Position numbers and translations under genes: made by a program. From Lysinibacillus capsici (GTDB taxonomy: Bacteria; Bacillota; Bacilli; Bacillales_A; Planococcaceae), in assembly GCF_003367505.1 (NCBI RefSeq), contig NZ_PXXX01000015.1, forward strand, positions 186,001 through 250,000: a stretch of 64,000 nt of DNA, written 5' to 3'. Below the pieces are notes generated by a model, which was not told the origin of the DNA, made no database searches, and saw only the letters and a program-made list of their open reading frames with translations. Of this stretch, positions 17,518-26,503 are shown one piece after another (the stretch's first letter is position 1; the number at the start of each line of letters is the position of its first letter).

Positions 17518-18252
17518 ATGTATAGTATATTGTCCACCATTAGTCAGTTTATTAGTGAACCGCTTACGCAATTTGTACAGGGCTATGAGCATTCTGCCCT
17601 GATGATGGCCATTCTTCTTGGCTTGATAGGTGCCTTTGCTCCATGTCAGTTAACAGGTAATATGAGTGCCATTACATTTTACGGCAATCGAACACTTCAA
17701 AAGAGCAGTAATTGGCAAGAAATTATGTTTTTTATAGTGGGGAAAGTGGTTGTTTTTAGTGTGCTTGGCTTTTGTGCTTGGCTTTTTGGGCAATCATTTG
17801 AAACAAAGATGACCGGTTATTTTCCAATCTTTCGTCAGGCTATTGGGCCGATGATGCTGCTAACAGGGCTGGTGCTAATCGGTTTATTCAAATTAACCTT
17901 TCTACAACGTTTAACATCGCTGCTGCCGCCTGTAGTAAAAGAGGGGAAATTTGGCTCGTTCTTAATGGGTGCTAGTTTTTCTATTGCCTTTTGTCCCACT
18001 ATGTTTGTTCTATTTTTTGTATGGTTAATGCCCCTTGTGGCGAGCACTTCCTATGGGCTGCTTCTACCTAGTATTTTTGGCGTAGCGACCGCTGTACCGC
18101 TCATCATCATGCTTCTGTTGATCTATGTCTTTGATGCCAAGCGTATTATCCTACGAAAAAGTATGAAAATGGGAAGAGCTATTCAAATGACAGCAGGTAT
18201 CCTATTAATTTTAATCGGAATAACGGACACCATTACATATTGGAGTATGTAG
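17518..18252 (+). CDS. CcdA/DsbD-like transmembrane thiol-transfer protein
   Basis: 244 residues with six hydrophobic segments. Two cysteines in the CcdA context are visible: Cys43 in FAPCQLTG and Cys159 in AFCPTMFVLFF. In CcdA/DsbD-type proteins this pair moves reducing equivalents across the membrane for cytochrome c maturation or other extracytoplasmic thiols. UreH-like TauE/SafE-type annotation is a possible alternative. No thioredoxin-like partner is adjacent, so the recipient is unknown. Confidence 0.7.
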   Translation: MYSILSTISQFISEPLTQFVQGYEHSALMMAILLGLIGAFAPCQLTGNMSAITFYGNRTLQKSSNWQEIMFFIVGKVVVFSVLGFCAWLFGQSFETKMTGYFPIFRQAIGPMMLLTGLVLIGLFKLTFLQRLTSLLPPVVKEGKFGSFLMGASFSIAFCPTMFVLFFVWLMPLVASTSYGLLLPSIFGVATAVPLIIMLLLIYVFDAKRIILRKSMKMGRAIQMTAGILLILIGITDTITYWSM

Positions 18253-18293
18253 GACATGTATAATAGAGTGAAAATGAGAAAGAGAGATACAGT

Positions 18294-18614
18294 ATGATCG
18301 CTATATTATTATTTATTCTTGCGGGAATTGGTGAAATAGGTGGGGGCTATTTAATTTGGCTTTGGTTACGAGAGGGTAAACCTTTTTATTGGGGCATTAT
18401 TGGCGGTATTGCACTTGCTCTGTACGGCGTTGTTGCAACATTCCAGTCCTTCCCTACCTTTGGCAGAGTTTATGCAGCCTATGGTGGGGTATTCATCGTG
18501 TTGTCTATTTTATGGGGGTGGGGCATTGATGGCAAAAAGCCCGATCATTTAGACTTTATTGGCGCAGGGATATGCTTAATAGGCGTCATTGTAATATTGC
18601 TGCCTCGCTCTTAG
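18294..18614 (+). CDS. ynfA: YnfA-family small membrane protein
   Basis: 106 residues, four membrane segments, with [20 protein letters not shown] at the N-terminus and [13 protein letters not shown] in the third segment, diagnostic for YnfA (UPF0060). The fold resembles small multidrug resistance transporters; the physiological role is unsettled. RBS GAAAGAGAG. Follows the CcdA-like gene by 41 bp and ends at a bidirectional terminator. Confidence 0.9.
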   Translation: MIAILLFILAGIGEIGGGYLIWLWLREGKPFYWGIIGGIALALYGVVATFQSFPTFGRVYAAYGGVFIVLSILWGWGIDGKKPDHLDFIGAGICLIGVIVILLPRS

Positions 18615-18622
18615 CATTGAAA

Positions 18623-18655
18623 AAAGGTTACTACAACAGAATAGTAACCTTTTGT
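18623..18655. terminator. bidirectional terminator between ynfA and methyltransferase
   Basis: Perfect 11-bp stem AAAGGTTACTA (18623-18633)/TAGTAACCTTT (18642-18652), loop of 8, A and T tracts flanking. Confidence 0.85.
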
Positions 18656-18658
18656 AAT

Positions 18659-19423
18659 CTATTTTTTACGAGCAATAAAGCGCAGACGATAATAATCAAT
18701 GACCCATTCATTCTGTTGGAAACAAGTTGGCTTTAATAATTCCTCACATGTCGCATAAACCTGCTCTTTCTCATCAGCCTTTAAGTGCTGTAGAAGATTT
18801 TCACTAAACATGACCAACCAGTTGCGAAGCCCATCCTGCCCTTGAAGTGGTGTAGGGCGTTTATAGAGTGTGATATTCTCGACCTGAAAGCCTGCCTTTT
18901 CTAATTTTGATTGATATTCCTCGACGCTTGGAAAATACCAAGGGAAATAGTGGTCGATATAGGGAAATTGTAAAGATTCCATACTTTTTTGCAGAGCCCA
19001 AATGATAGATGCAATATTGCCTTGTCCACCCATTTCAGCAACAAAGCGTCCACCGTTCTTCAGTGCACCATAGACATTTTCGATAACTACATCAGGTTCC
19101 TTCATCCAATGAAGTGCGGCATTGGAGAAAACGGCATCAAATTGCTGAGAAAAGTGCATCGCTGTAGCTTCCATCGTTTGAAAGTTAATGGCAGGATATT
19201 TTTGCTGAGCAGCTAAAATCATTGTAGCCGACGCATCTACTCCGAGCACAGAAGCTCCAAGTGCTGATATGTCATTAGCCAAATCTCCTGTACCACAACC
19301 CACATCTAAAATATGTTCATTTTTTTGCGGCGCTAGTAGATTGACTAAGCTTGTACCCAATTTTGACACGAAATCATGCTTTTCATCATATAAATGAGCA
19401 TTCCATTTTGTTTTTGTTGTCAT
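18659..19423 (-). CDS. class I SAM-dependent methyltransferase
   Basis: 254 residues. SAM-binding motif I ILDVGCGTGDLA (about 38-49), motif II acidic LGVDAS, and post-motif SNAALHWMKEPD resemble trans-aconitate methyltransferase-like enzymes. A C-terminal helical region completes the domain. Substrate not determinable. RBS GGAGATG on the minus strand. Single-gene unit. Confidence 0.85.
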   Translation of the reverse strand: MTTKTKWNAHLYDEKHDFVSKLGTSLVNLLAPQKNEHILDVGCGTGDLANDISALGASVLGVDASATMILAAQQKYPAINFQTMEATAMHFSQQFDAVFSNAALHWMKEPDVVIENVYGALKNGGRFVAEMGGQGNIASIIWALQKSMESLQFPYIDHYFPWYFPSVEEYQSKLEKAGFQVENITLYKRPTPLQGQDGLRNWLVMFSENLLQHLKADEKEQVYATCEELLKPTCFQQNEWVIDYYRLRFIARKK

Positions 19424-19644
19424 CCTCTTTCATCTCCTTTAGTAGAGCATAGCAAAGGAGGTCATCCAACAGAAATGCGAAAAATCATGAATTTTGATTC
19501 CAAATTGGAATGATAGCTTTCTCTCCAACAGCTAGCTTTACACGCTATCAAATTTCCGAGCCGATAAGGGATTAAAATTATTTTATACAACACATAGTCA
19601 AGGTAGTAAGAAATGGTGTTTCCACAAAAATTTTGAGTAAAATA

Positions 19645-19680
19645 AAAAGGTAGCTGATGTTGTTTTCAGCTACCTTTTGT
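19645..19680 (-). terminator. terminator downstream of nhaC
   Basis: Perfect 13-bp stem AAAAGGTAGCTGA (19645-19657)/TCAGCTACCTTTT (19666-19678), just beyond the nhaC stop on the minus strand. The rest of 19424-19644 shows nothing recognisable apart from the upstream region of the methyltransferase gene. Confidence 0.8.
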
Positions 19681-19685
19681 TATGG

Positions 19686-21062
19686 TTAAAGCTTTGTTAA
19701 TGTTTTGCCACTCCAGCCAAACAAGATCGTAAGAATTGGTCCAAGTAAACAGAAGAAGGTGAATGGTAGGTAATCCAGTGTGGAAATACCGAGAACACTT
19801 GCGATAAAAATACCACAAACACTCCAAGGCACAAGAGGGTTGACAACCGTACCAGCATCCTCCATGACGCGTGAAAGGTTTTTTGGTGCAAGCCCAACCT
19901 TTGCAAATTGTGCCTTAAAGGCCTCCCCAGTTAATAGAATGGATAAGTACTGTTCACCGATCAATGTATTGACACCGATGCCCGTGATGGCAGCACCCGT
20001 AATAACAGAACCAGCACTTTTAAATAAGCTTTCGACCTTCGTTAAAATGCTTTGAATAATGCCTAGTGTGAATAAAAGGCCACCCATTGTTAAAGCAAGT
20101 AAGACAAGCGCGATTGTAAATAGCATACTATTCATCCCACCACGAGTGAGCAAGGCATCTACCTCTTTATTACCAGTTTGAGAGACATAGCCATCAAACA
20201 GAATTTTGAAGACATCTGAAGCGGGAACTGGGTCAAGTAGAGAGCCAAGACCTACTCCAATAATGGACACAACAGCCAATGTAATGACTGCAGGTGCCTT
20301 GTAAAAAGTCATGATTACGAGAACAACAATTGGCAATAATGTATACCAATGAATAAGTCCTGTAGACAGTAAACCCCCTTTAAATTGCTCCACTGTCTCA
20401 AAGGATGTAGCAGCTCCTGTTGGGGAGATAATAGCATAGAGCACAAAGGAGATAAGAAAAGCAGGGATGGTTGTCCAGCCCATATTTTTAATATGCTCAA
20501 AAAGGTCTACACCAACTGTACCAGAAGCAAGATTGGTTGTATCGGATAATGGAGACATTTTATCTCCAAAGAAGGCCCCAGAAACAATCGCTCCAGCTGT
20601 AATGGTTAGCGAGATATCCATAGCTCCGGCAATGCCCATAAATGCTACACCAACCGTTGCGACAGTTGTCAGAGAGCTTCCAATTGAAATACCAACGATA
20701 CTACAAATTAAAAACACGATAGCAAAGAAAAAGTTTGGCGACACAGTTAAAAAGCCATAATAGATAAGGGTTGGGATCGTTCCACCCATAATCCAGCTGG
20801 AAATTAAAATGCCAATAAAAAAGAAAATAAAAACGGCGCCAAGTCCAGCGCTAGCACCAGCAATCATACCACCCTCAAGATCGCGAAAGGGTACTTTTTT
20901 CAGTAATCCATAAGCCAGTAAAAGGGCAATCACAAGAAAAATCGGGATATGCGGCGTAGCCTTTAAATAGCCAATACTATAAGCCATTATGGCGATAATT
21001 AAAATAGTGATAAAGCTTGCCTCAAGAAATCGAGGGTTACTCTTTGCTTCTATTCGAAACAT
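19686..21062 (-). CDS. nhaC: Na+/H+ antiporter NhaC family
   Basis: 458 residues, about 11 membrane segments. Motifs SGAFFGDKMSPLSDTTNLA (about residues 160-178) and GIGVNTLIGEQYLSILLTG are characteristic of NhaC. It would exchange cytoplasmic Na+ for external H+ in pH and sodium homeostasis, consistent with a Bacillales host. Some NhaC members carry organic acids with Na+. Monocistronic with its own terminator. Confidence 0.88.
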   Translation of the reverse strand: MFRIEAKSNPRFLEASFITILIIAIMAYSIGYLKATPHIPIFLVIALLLAYGLLKKVPFRDLEGGMIAGASAGLGAVFIFFFIGILISSWIMGGTIPTLIYYGFLTVSPNFFFAIVFLICSIVGISIGSSLTTVATVGVAFMGIAGAMDISLTITAGAIVSGAFFGDKMSPLSDTTNLASGTVGVDLFEHIKNMGWTTIPAFLISFVLYAIISPTGAATSFETVEQFKGGLLSTGLIHWYTLLPIVVLVIMTFYKAPAVITLAVVSIIGVGLGSLLDPVPASDVFKILFDGYVSQTGNKEVDALLTRGGMNSMLFTIALVLLALTMGGLLFTLGIIQSILTKVESLFKSAGSVITGAAITGIGVNTLIGEQYLSILLTGEAFKAQFAKVGLAPKNLSRVMEDAGTVVNPLVPWSVCGIFIASVLGISTLDYLPFTFFCLLGPILTILFGWSGKTLTKL

Positions 21063-21163
21063 GTGAATCCTCCTAATAAATACTTCTGCGCTTCAATGCG
21101 GTGAAGCCCAAAAGTATTATAGCACGCTAATATTTTTTGTCAATTGACTGAAAATTGGCGGTC

Positions 21164-21928
21164 TCAATGAAAGAAATTATCCCAGGCATTTTTCAAAATC
21201 AATAAACATGTCATGACAATAAAGATGACACGCATCATGCTCGTTCCACGCTTCAGCGCAAATTTGGATCCAAGGATTGCCCCAAAGATCATGACAAAGC
21301 CCATCGAAAAACCATAGAGAAAATGAACTTCTCCTAAAACTAAAAACATGATTAATGCCGCTAAATTTGAGGTGAAATTAAAAGCTTTCGCATTACCAGC
21401 AGCTTGGAGAAAATCATAGCCCATCATTAATAGAATAAAAATAAAAAATGAACCCGTACCTGGTCCAAAAAAGCCATCGTAAAAGCCAATAGCCGCAAAT
21501 GCACCTATATAGGCTAAATGTTTGGCTGTACTAAGTACACGCTCTTGATATTGCTGTCCCCAATCTTTTTTAAACATTGTATAAGCAGCTACAAGGACGA
21601 GCATAACAAGCATAAGTGGTTTTAAAATAGCAGGGGACACAAGATGGACAGTAAAGGCACCGAGTAAAGACCCTACAAAGATAAAGGGGAGGATTTTTCC
21701 GATTTTCTTGATATCAACTTTACCTGCACGTAAAAAAGTTAGCATACTTGTACCATTACTAATGGTATTGGCCAGTTTATTTGTGGCAATGGCTGTACTT
21801 GGAGGTAAACCAACAGCCATTAATGCAGGTAAGGAGATGAGCCCACCACCTCCAACAATCGCATTTAAAAAAGATGCGATAAAAGCAAGTAGTAATAATA
21901 TTGTGAGTGAAAGTAAATCAATATCCAT
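21164..21928 (-). CDS. TauE/SafE-family membrane exporter
   Basis: 254 residues from the ATG at 21928 (GGGAG 7 bp before on the minus strand); an ATG eight codons upstream would include the RBS itself. Eight hydrophobic segments in two repeats: NAIVGGGGLISLPALMA in the first half and DGFFGPGTGSFFI in the second, the classic TauE/SafE signature. Family members export sulfite, sulfonates or related anions. Substrate unknown. Confidence 0.85.
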   Translation of the reverse strand: MDIDLLSLTILLLLAFIASFLNAIVGGGGLISLPALMAVGLPPSTAIATNKLANTISNGTSMLTFLRAGKVDIKKIGKILPFIFVGSLLGAFTVHLVSPAILKPLMLVMLVLVAAYTMFKKDWGQQYQERVLSTAKHLAYIGAFAAIGFYDGFFGPGTGSFFIFILLMMGYDFLQAAGNAKAFNFTSNLAALIMFLVLGEVHFLYGFSMGFVMIFGAILGSKFALKRGTSMMRVIFIVMTCLLILKNAWDNFFH

Positions 21929-22318
21929 AAATATACTCCCATCTTTCCTCATTGCGTTTTAACATAGCGTACTGCGGAAGTCAAAAAATAACAATGAAAT
22001 TCCAGCATTTTCATGTAAATTTCGTTTACAATTCCTTAACATTTCACAAGACAAACAAATAAGCAGAAAAAAGTTTATTTCAAGTATTTTTATAAAAATA
22101 AAAGAAAAAAGGGTCATTTTTAAAGAAAAAATAGTGATTTTTAATATTTGATTTCCAACGTTTACAACTTGCGAAATAGCTTAAAAATAAATGTGGCAAA
22201 TTTTATATTACAGTTTTGTAAAATCAACATCTTAGTGTTTAAAATTTTGTAGAATTGTGTAAATGTTTTGTTATGATGGTTCAGAAATTGACAATATTTT
22301 TTCAACAGGAGGAACAGG
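21929..22318. other. 390-bp divergent intergenic region upstream of DUF47-pit
   Basis: AT-rich. It contains TTTACA (22025) and TTAACA (22036) 11 bp apart, resembling two PhoP-box repeats, and a possible -10 TATGAT at 22272-22277 before the DUF47 gene with a weak -35 (TTGTAG, 22247, 19-bp spacing). No riboswitch-like structure recognised. Confidence 0.35.
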
Positions 22319-22939
22319 ATGTTCAACTCAAATAAGCAAGATCCATTTTTTCAGTCACTATTAAAAATCGCGAAAAACGTGAATGAGGGTATCTATTATG
22401 CTCATAATGCCCGTATTCAAGATATAGATGCGCTAAAAGAAATTGCAGATACAATGAAGCAATACGAAACAAGTGGCGATAAATTAATCCATGAGCTAAT
22501 CGTTATGCTGAATAAATCCTTTATGACGCCAATTGAGCGTGAAGATATTTTAGCATTAGCCAATAAATTAGATGATGTGATTGATGGAATGGAAGGCTGT
22601 ATTGCGCACTTCAATATGTACAACCTAACAGAAGTAACAGAGCCAATGCGTCAATTCCTCACATATATTGCGAAAAGCACGGACGAAATGGTACAAGCCA
22701 TGGAACTGTTAAATAGTAAAAAGCTTGTGGAAATGCGTAAACATGCTATTCAAATTAAGGACAATGAACGTGAATGTGATGAAATTTTCCGTTCTTCAAT
22801 GAAGCAATTATTCATCCAAGAAAAAGACCCAATGCGTTTGATTGTTTTCAAGGATATTTATGAGCAATTTGAAGACATTGCGGACAGCTGTCAAACAGTA
22901 GCAAACACAATTGAAACAATAATTATGCGTAATGCATAA
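22319..22939 (+). CDS. DUF47 (PhoU-like) accessory protein of Pit transporter
   Basis: 206 residues, all-helical, with PhoU-like repeats (MTPIEREDILALANKLDDVIDGME; DIYEQFEDIADSCQTVANTIE). The pairing with pit directly downstream (15-bp gap between coding regions) is the standard arrangement, and such proteins are thought to control Pit activity. RBS ACAGGAGGAACAGG is strong. Cytoplasmic. Confidence 0.9.
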   Translation: MFNSNKQDPFFQSLLKIAKNVNEGIYYAHNARIQDIDALKEIADTMKQYETSGDKLIHELIVMLNKSFMTPIEREDILALANKLDDVIDGMEGCIAHFNMYNLTEVTEPMRQFLTYIAKSTDEMVQAMELLNSKKLVEMRKHAIQIKDNERECDEIFRSSMKQLFIQEKDPMRLIVFKDIYEQFEDIADSCQTVANTIETIIMRNA

Positions 22940-22954
22940 GATGGAGTGTACGAA

Positions 22955-23971
22955 ATGGATACGATCTTATTAATCACCATATTAGTCGTTATTTTCGCAC
23001 TTGTGTTCGACTTTATTAACGGCTTCCATGATACAGCCAATGCGATTGCTACCTCTGTATCGACCCGTGCCTTAAAGCCACGTACTGCGGTTTATATGGC
23101 AGCAGTAATGAACTTCGTCGGAGCGATTACATTCGTTGGGGTAGCCAAAGCCCTAACAAAAGATATTGTGGACCCATTTTCTTTAAATGCCTATGATGGC
23201 GATATTACAGGTTCTGTTGTTATTTTAGCAGCCTTATTATCTGCCATTACATGGAATTTATTAACATGGTATTTTGGGATTCCATCAAGTTCTTCTCATA
23301 CATTAATAGGTTCGGTTGCAGGGGCAGCTATTGCCGCAGCAGGATTTGATATTTTGAACTATGCTGGGTTTATTAAAATTCTTCAAGCACTTATTTTTTC
23401 ACCATTACTAGCGTTCGCAGCTGGTTTCCTGATGATGACATTATTAAAAGTCATCTTCAAAGATATGAATTTATATCGAACGAATAAAGGCTTCCGTACA
23501 ATGCAAATTGGGACAGCAGCCTTACAATCCTTTACACACGGGACAAATGATGCGCAGAAGGCAATGGGTATTATTACCTTGGCGCTAATCGCCGGCGGCC
23601 TACACCAAGGAGATGATATTCCTTTCTGGGTACGTTTTGCTGCAGCAACTGCGATGGGTCTTGGTACATCTGTCGGAGGCTATAAAATTATCAAAACGGT
23701 TGGCGGTAAAATCATGAAAATCCGCCCAGTAAATGGGGTAGCAGCAGACTTAGCTTCTGCATCGATTATCTTTGGTGCCACATTAATCCATTTACCAGTT
23801 TCTACAACACATGTTATTTCTTCATCCATCATGGGTGTCGGAACAGCACACCGTGTTAAAGGCGTTAAATGGGGGATGGCACGTAAAATCGTTACAACAT
23901 GGGTCATCACGATGCCAATCTCTGCTGTCATGGCAGCATTGATTTACTATATTCTAAGTTTATTTTTCTAG
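22955..23971 (+). CDS. pit: low-affinity inorganic phosphate transporter, Pit family
   Basis: 338 residues from ATG 22955 (ATGGAG 8 bp upstream). Two PiT signature repeats are visible: NGFHDTANAIATSVSTRAL in the first half and THGTNDAQKAMGII in the second, each followed by several membrane segments. Symports phosphate as a metal-phosphate complex with H+. Co-transcribed with DUF47; a strong terminator follows. Confidence 0.92.
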   Translation: MDTILLITILVVIFALVFDFINGFHDTANAIATSVSTRALKPRTAVYMAAVMNFVGAITFVGVAKALTKDIVDPFSLNAYDGDITGSVVILAALLSAITWNLLTWYFGIPSSSSHTLIGSVAGAAIAAAGFDILNYAGFIKILQALIFSPLLAFAAGFLMMTLLKVIFKDMNLYRTNKGFRTMQIGTAALQSFTHGTNDAQKAMGIITLALIAGGLHQGDDIPFWVRFAAATAMGLGTSVGGYKIIKTVGGKIMKIRPVNGVAADLASASIIFGATLIHLPVSTTHVISSSIMGVGTAHRVKGVKWGMARKIVTTWVITMPISAVMAALIYYILSLFF

Positions 23972-23977
23972 TTCGCT

Positions 23978-24010
23978 AAGGAATGCACAATCACAGTGCA
24001 TTCCTTTTTT
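23978..24010 (+). terminator. terminator of the DUF47-pit operon
   Basis: Perfect 11-bp stem AAGGAATGCAC (23978-23988)/GTGCATTCCTT (23996-24006), loop AATCACA, followed by T6. Confidence 0.9.
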
Positions 24011-24031
24011 AATGGGATAAAAATGAAGGAT

Positions 24032-24226
24032 GTAGCGGATAGAACCGGCAAAGTGGCGGATAACCCGGTTAAAGTAGTGGATAGAACGGCAAAATTGGCG
24101 GATAGCCCGGTTAAAGTAGTGGATAGAACCGGTAAAGCTGAAGGATAGCCCGGTTAAAGTAGCGGATAGAACCGGCAAAGTGAAGGATAGCCCCACAAAA
24201 TTGGCGGATAGCCCAGGCAGGAAGAA
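24032..24226. repeat. 21-bp tandem repeat array with alternating A/B units
   Basis: Nine copies with GGATA starting at 24037, 24058, 24079, 24100, 24121, 24143, 24164, 24185 and 24206: spacing 21 bp except one 22-bp step. Units alternate between type A (GGATAGAACCGGCAAAGT) and type B (GGATAGCCCGGTTAAAGT), so the higher-order unit is 42 bp; the last two copies are degenerate B types. There are no spacers, so it is not CRISPR. On + it opens a 41-codon frame (24023-24148) with heptad units like VADRTGK, broken by the 22-bp copy. Confidence 0.9.
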
Positions 24227-24356
24227 AACTGCTTCGATGAAATCGGTAGCCTCCTCCCCTTGTATAAAGTGCGGATACGCTCTAAGGTAATTATAAAGAA
24301 AGTGTAAAGTTCGGAGAAAATCGTTTTTTCCGTAGTAAGGTGAATGCAGGAGGAAA

Positions 24357-25058
24357 ATGATGAAGGAAAAATTACTACTGATTGAGGATGATACAGCGAT
24401 TGGGCGCATTGTGAAGGATACGCTAGAACAGGAGGGCTATTGTGTGACATGGGCTACTACGGGCCTTGAGGGACTGGAAGATTTTCAAACGCAACCTTTC
24501 GATTTAGTGCTAGTGGATTGGATGCTGCCAGAAATGGATGGGTTAACGGTTTGTCAAAATATCCGTTGGGAGAGTGATGTGCCAATCCTAATGATGAGTG
24601 CCCGCAAGGAAGATGCGGATAAGGTGGAGGGCTTGCAGGGGGCAGACGATTATATCGCTAAACCATTTAGCTTAGAAGAATTAAAGGCACGAGTTGCCTC
24701 TCATCTTAGACGCTGGCGACGCTACCACAAACAAGACGTGATAGAAGAGCATACTGCCTATGCGAATGGTTTAACAATAGATTGGCAACGACAAATAGTA
24801 TGTGTTTATCAGCAAGAAATTGCATTAACTCAAAAGGAGTTTGCCCTTGTTAGGCTGCTAGCTAAAAATCCGAGTCAAACCTTTACAAAAGAAGAACTGT
24901 ATCAGCATATTTGGCAGCAAGCAACGTTAGAGGACACTCATACTGTCACAGTGCATATCAAGGCACTGCGCGAAAAGCTCAAGGATTCTGTGAAAAACCC
25001 AAATTTCATTCAAACTGTGTGGGGTAAGGGCTACCGTTTTATTGGTGAACCATTATGA
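24357..25058 (+). CDS. OmpR-family response regulator
   Basis: 233 residues. Receiver domain 1-120 with acidic pair in LLIEDD, phospho-acceptor Asp in LVDWMLPEMDG (about residue 54), conserved Thr/Ser position MMSAR and Lys in IAKPFS. C-terminal winged helix from about 140 with LTQKEFALVRLLAKN and VWGKGYRF. RBS GCAGGAGG. The stop overlaps the histidine kinase start (ATGA), so the two form one signalling pair. The stimulus is unknown; the lipoprotein downstream may be a target or sensor partner. Confidence 0.92.
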   Translation: MMKEKLLLIEDDTAIGRIVKDTLEQEGYCVTWATTGLEGLEDFQTQPFDLVLVDWMLPEMDGLTVCQNIRWESDVPILMMSARKEDADKVEGLQGADDYIAKPFSLEELKARVASHLRRWRRYHKQDVIEEHTAYANGLTIDWQRQIVCVYQQEIALTQKEFALVRLLAKNPSQTFTKEELYQHIWQQATLEDTHTVTVHIKALREKLKDSVKNPNFIQTVWGKGYRFIGEPL

Positions 25059-26503
25059 AAATAAAAGCGTGGTTACTAATTATGTTTTTTATTGTAATGG
25101 TCATACCCATAGTAGGAGCTTATAGCCTTTATGTGTGGATTAATGCTTATTACCAAGATAAAAATGTGGCGGAGTACTTTGACAAGTGGACAGAGCTAAA
25201 TCAGGTAAAAGATGTCGTTGACAATCCAGTGCTTTATCAAAAAAATGCCGATTTTGAGGAGATAGAGGAACTTACCAATGAGAAGCTGGCGATTACCCTC
25301 TATACGAAATCTGGCTATGTTTTATTTTCCTCCAACCCTTTGCTAACGGGCTATGTAGGGAAAGAGCGCATGTTAAATGGTTTATTTGATTTACAGCAAG
25401 CATACAACGCCTTTACATACAAGGAGCCTGTATATCTAAAAGGTGATTTGCTTGGCATCTATGAAATTCAATTAATACGAACAGATTGGGTAAAGGGTGT
25501 AGAAAAGCGTTCATGGCTTGTCATCGCAAGCACGATCCTGTTGTTTCTTATCATTTATTTAACTGTCATCTTGTTGCTTCATCGGAAACTGAATCGGCCA
25601 TTAGGTGAACTGATGCAGCACATGCGTCATTTTGCGAAAGGTCAGCATGTTAAATCAACTCTAAGCGTAAGAAAAGATGAGATTGGGGCACTCGCCAAAA
25701 CATTTGAGGCGATGCAGGTTGAAATTGAAAAGACTCGGGCTTCCTTAAAAGCGGAACAACAGCAAAAAGAAATGATGATTGCAAGTATTTCCCATGATTT
25801 GAAAACACCCCTTACAGCCATCCAAGCCTATGCGGAATCTTTACAAAATAAAGGCTTATCAGAACAGCAGGTGGCAGAATATCAGCAGGTCATCGTTACG
25901 AAGGCAGATCGGATGAAGCATATGCTAGAGGATTTAATGATGTTTACCTTACTTCAATCAACGAACTATACATTAGAGCTCATTGCTGTGGATGGAGAAG
26001 AATTTTTTGACATGGCCTTGTCTGACTATGAACCGTTATGTGAGGAAGAAGGATTTACATTAAAAGTCTTCTGTGCCGTGGATGGACTCTATGCTGTGCA
26101 TCCTAAACAACTTCAGCGTGTCATTGATAATTTATTGAGCAACGCCTGGCGTTATGGGGAAAAGGGGACAACAATAGGCTTAGCGGCAGTCAATGCTGGA
26201 AATGATCCCGAATGGGGCTTTGATTTCTTGAAGTCTGCTTTAAACAAGCAAGAAGGTATGTATATAATTGTGCAAAATCACGGAAGAGGCATACCACAAC
26301 AGGACATTGTTAAATTATTCGAGCCAATGTATCAAGCAGATTATGCGAGATCAAAGGCTGGTGAACGAGGAACAGGACTAGGCTTAAATATTACAAAACA
26401 AATTATTGAAAAACATGGGGGTACTGTCGAACTGCTTTCTAGAGAGAACATTGGAACAGCGGTAATTTGCTGGCTACCACCTTATAAAGGAGTAAATGAA
26501 TGA
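25055..26503 (+). CDS. sensor histidine kinase
   Basis: 482 residues: membrane segment (about 5-27), extracytoplasmic sensor region (about 28-150), second membrane segment (about 156-178), HAMP (about 179-232), HisKA with phospho-His247 in SISHDLKTPL, and the ATPase domain with N-box IDNLLSNAWRYG, G1 HGRGIP, F-box LFEPMY and G2 GTGLGLN. All catalytic boxes are intact. The sensor domain has no recognised fold. Phosphorylates the regulator encoded just upstream. Confidence 0.92.
   Translation: MKIKAWLLIMFFIVMVIPIVGAYSLYVWINAYYQDKNVAEYFDKWTELNQVKDVVDNPVLYQKNADFEEIEELTNEKLAITLYTKSGYVLFSSNPLLTGYVGKERMLNGLFDLQQAYNAFTYKEPVYLKGDLLGIYEIQLIRTDWVKGVEKRSWLVIASTILLFLIIYLTVILLLHRKLNRPLGELMQHMRHFAKGQHVKSTLSVRKDEIGALAKTFEAMQVEIEKTRASLKAEQQQKEMMIASISHDLKTPLTAIQAYAESLQNKGLSEQQVAEYQQVIVTKADRMKHMLEDLMMFTLLQSTNYTLELIAVDGEEFFDMALSDYEPLCEEEGFTLKVFCAVDGLYAVHPKQLQRVIDNLLSNAWRYGEKGTTIGLAAVNAGNDPEWGFDFLKSALNKQEGMYIIVQNHGRGIPQQDIVKLFEPMYQADYARSKAGERGTGLGLNITKQIIEKHGGTVELLSRENIGTAVICWLPPYKGVNE

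Noticed and set aside
24032-24226. Possible CRISPR array
   Set aside because: Repeats are contiguous with no unique spacers and vary between copies; no cas genes nearby. It is a tandem minisatellite.
23960-24409. 149-codon minus-strand open frame over the 21-bp repeats
   Set aside because: It owes its openness to the repeat period being a multiple of three, overlaps the pit terminator and the start of the response regulator, and has no RBS.
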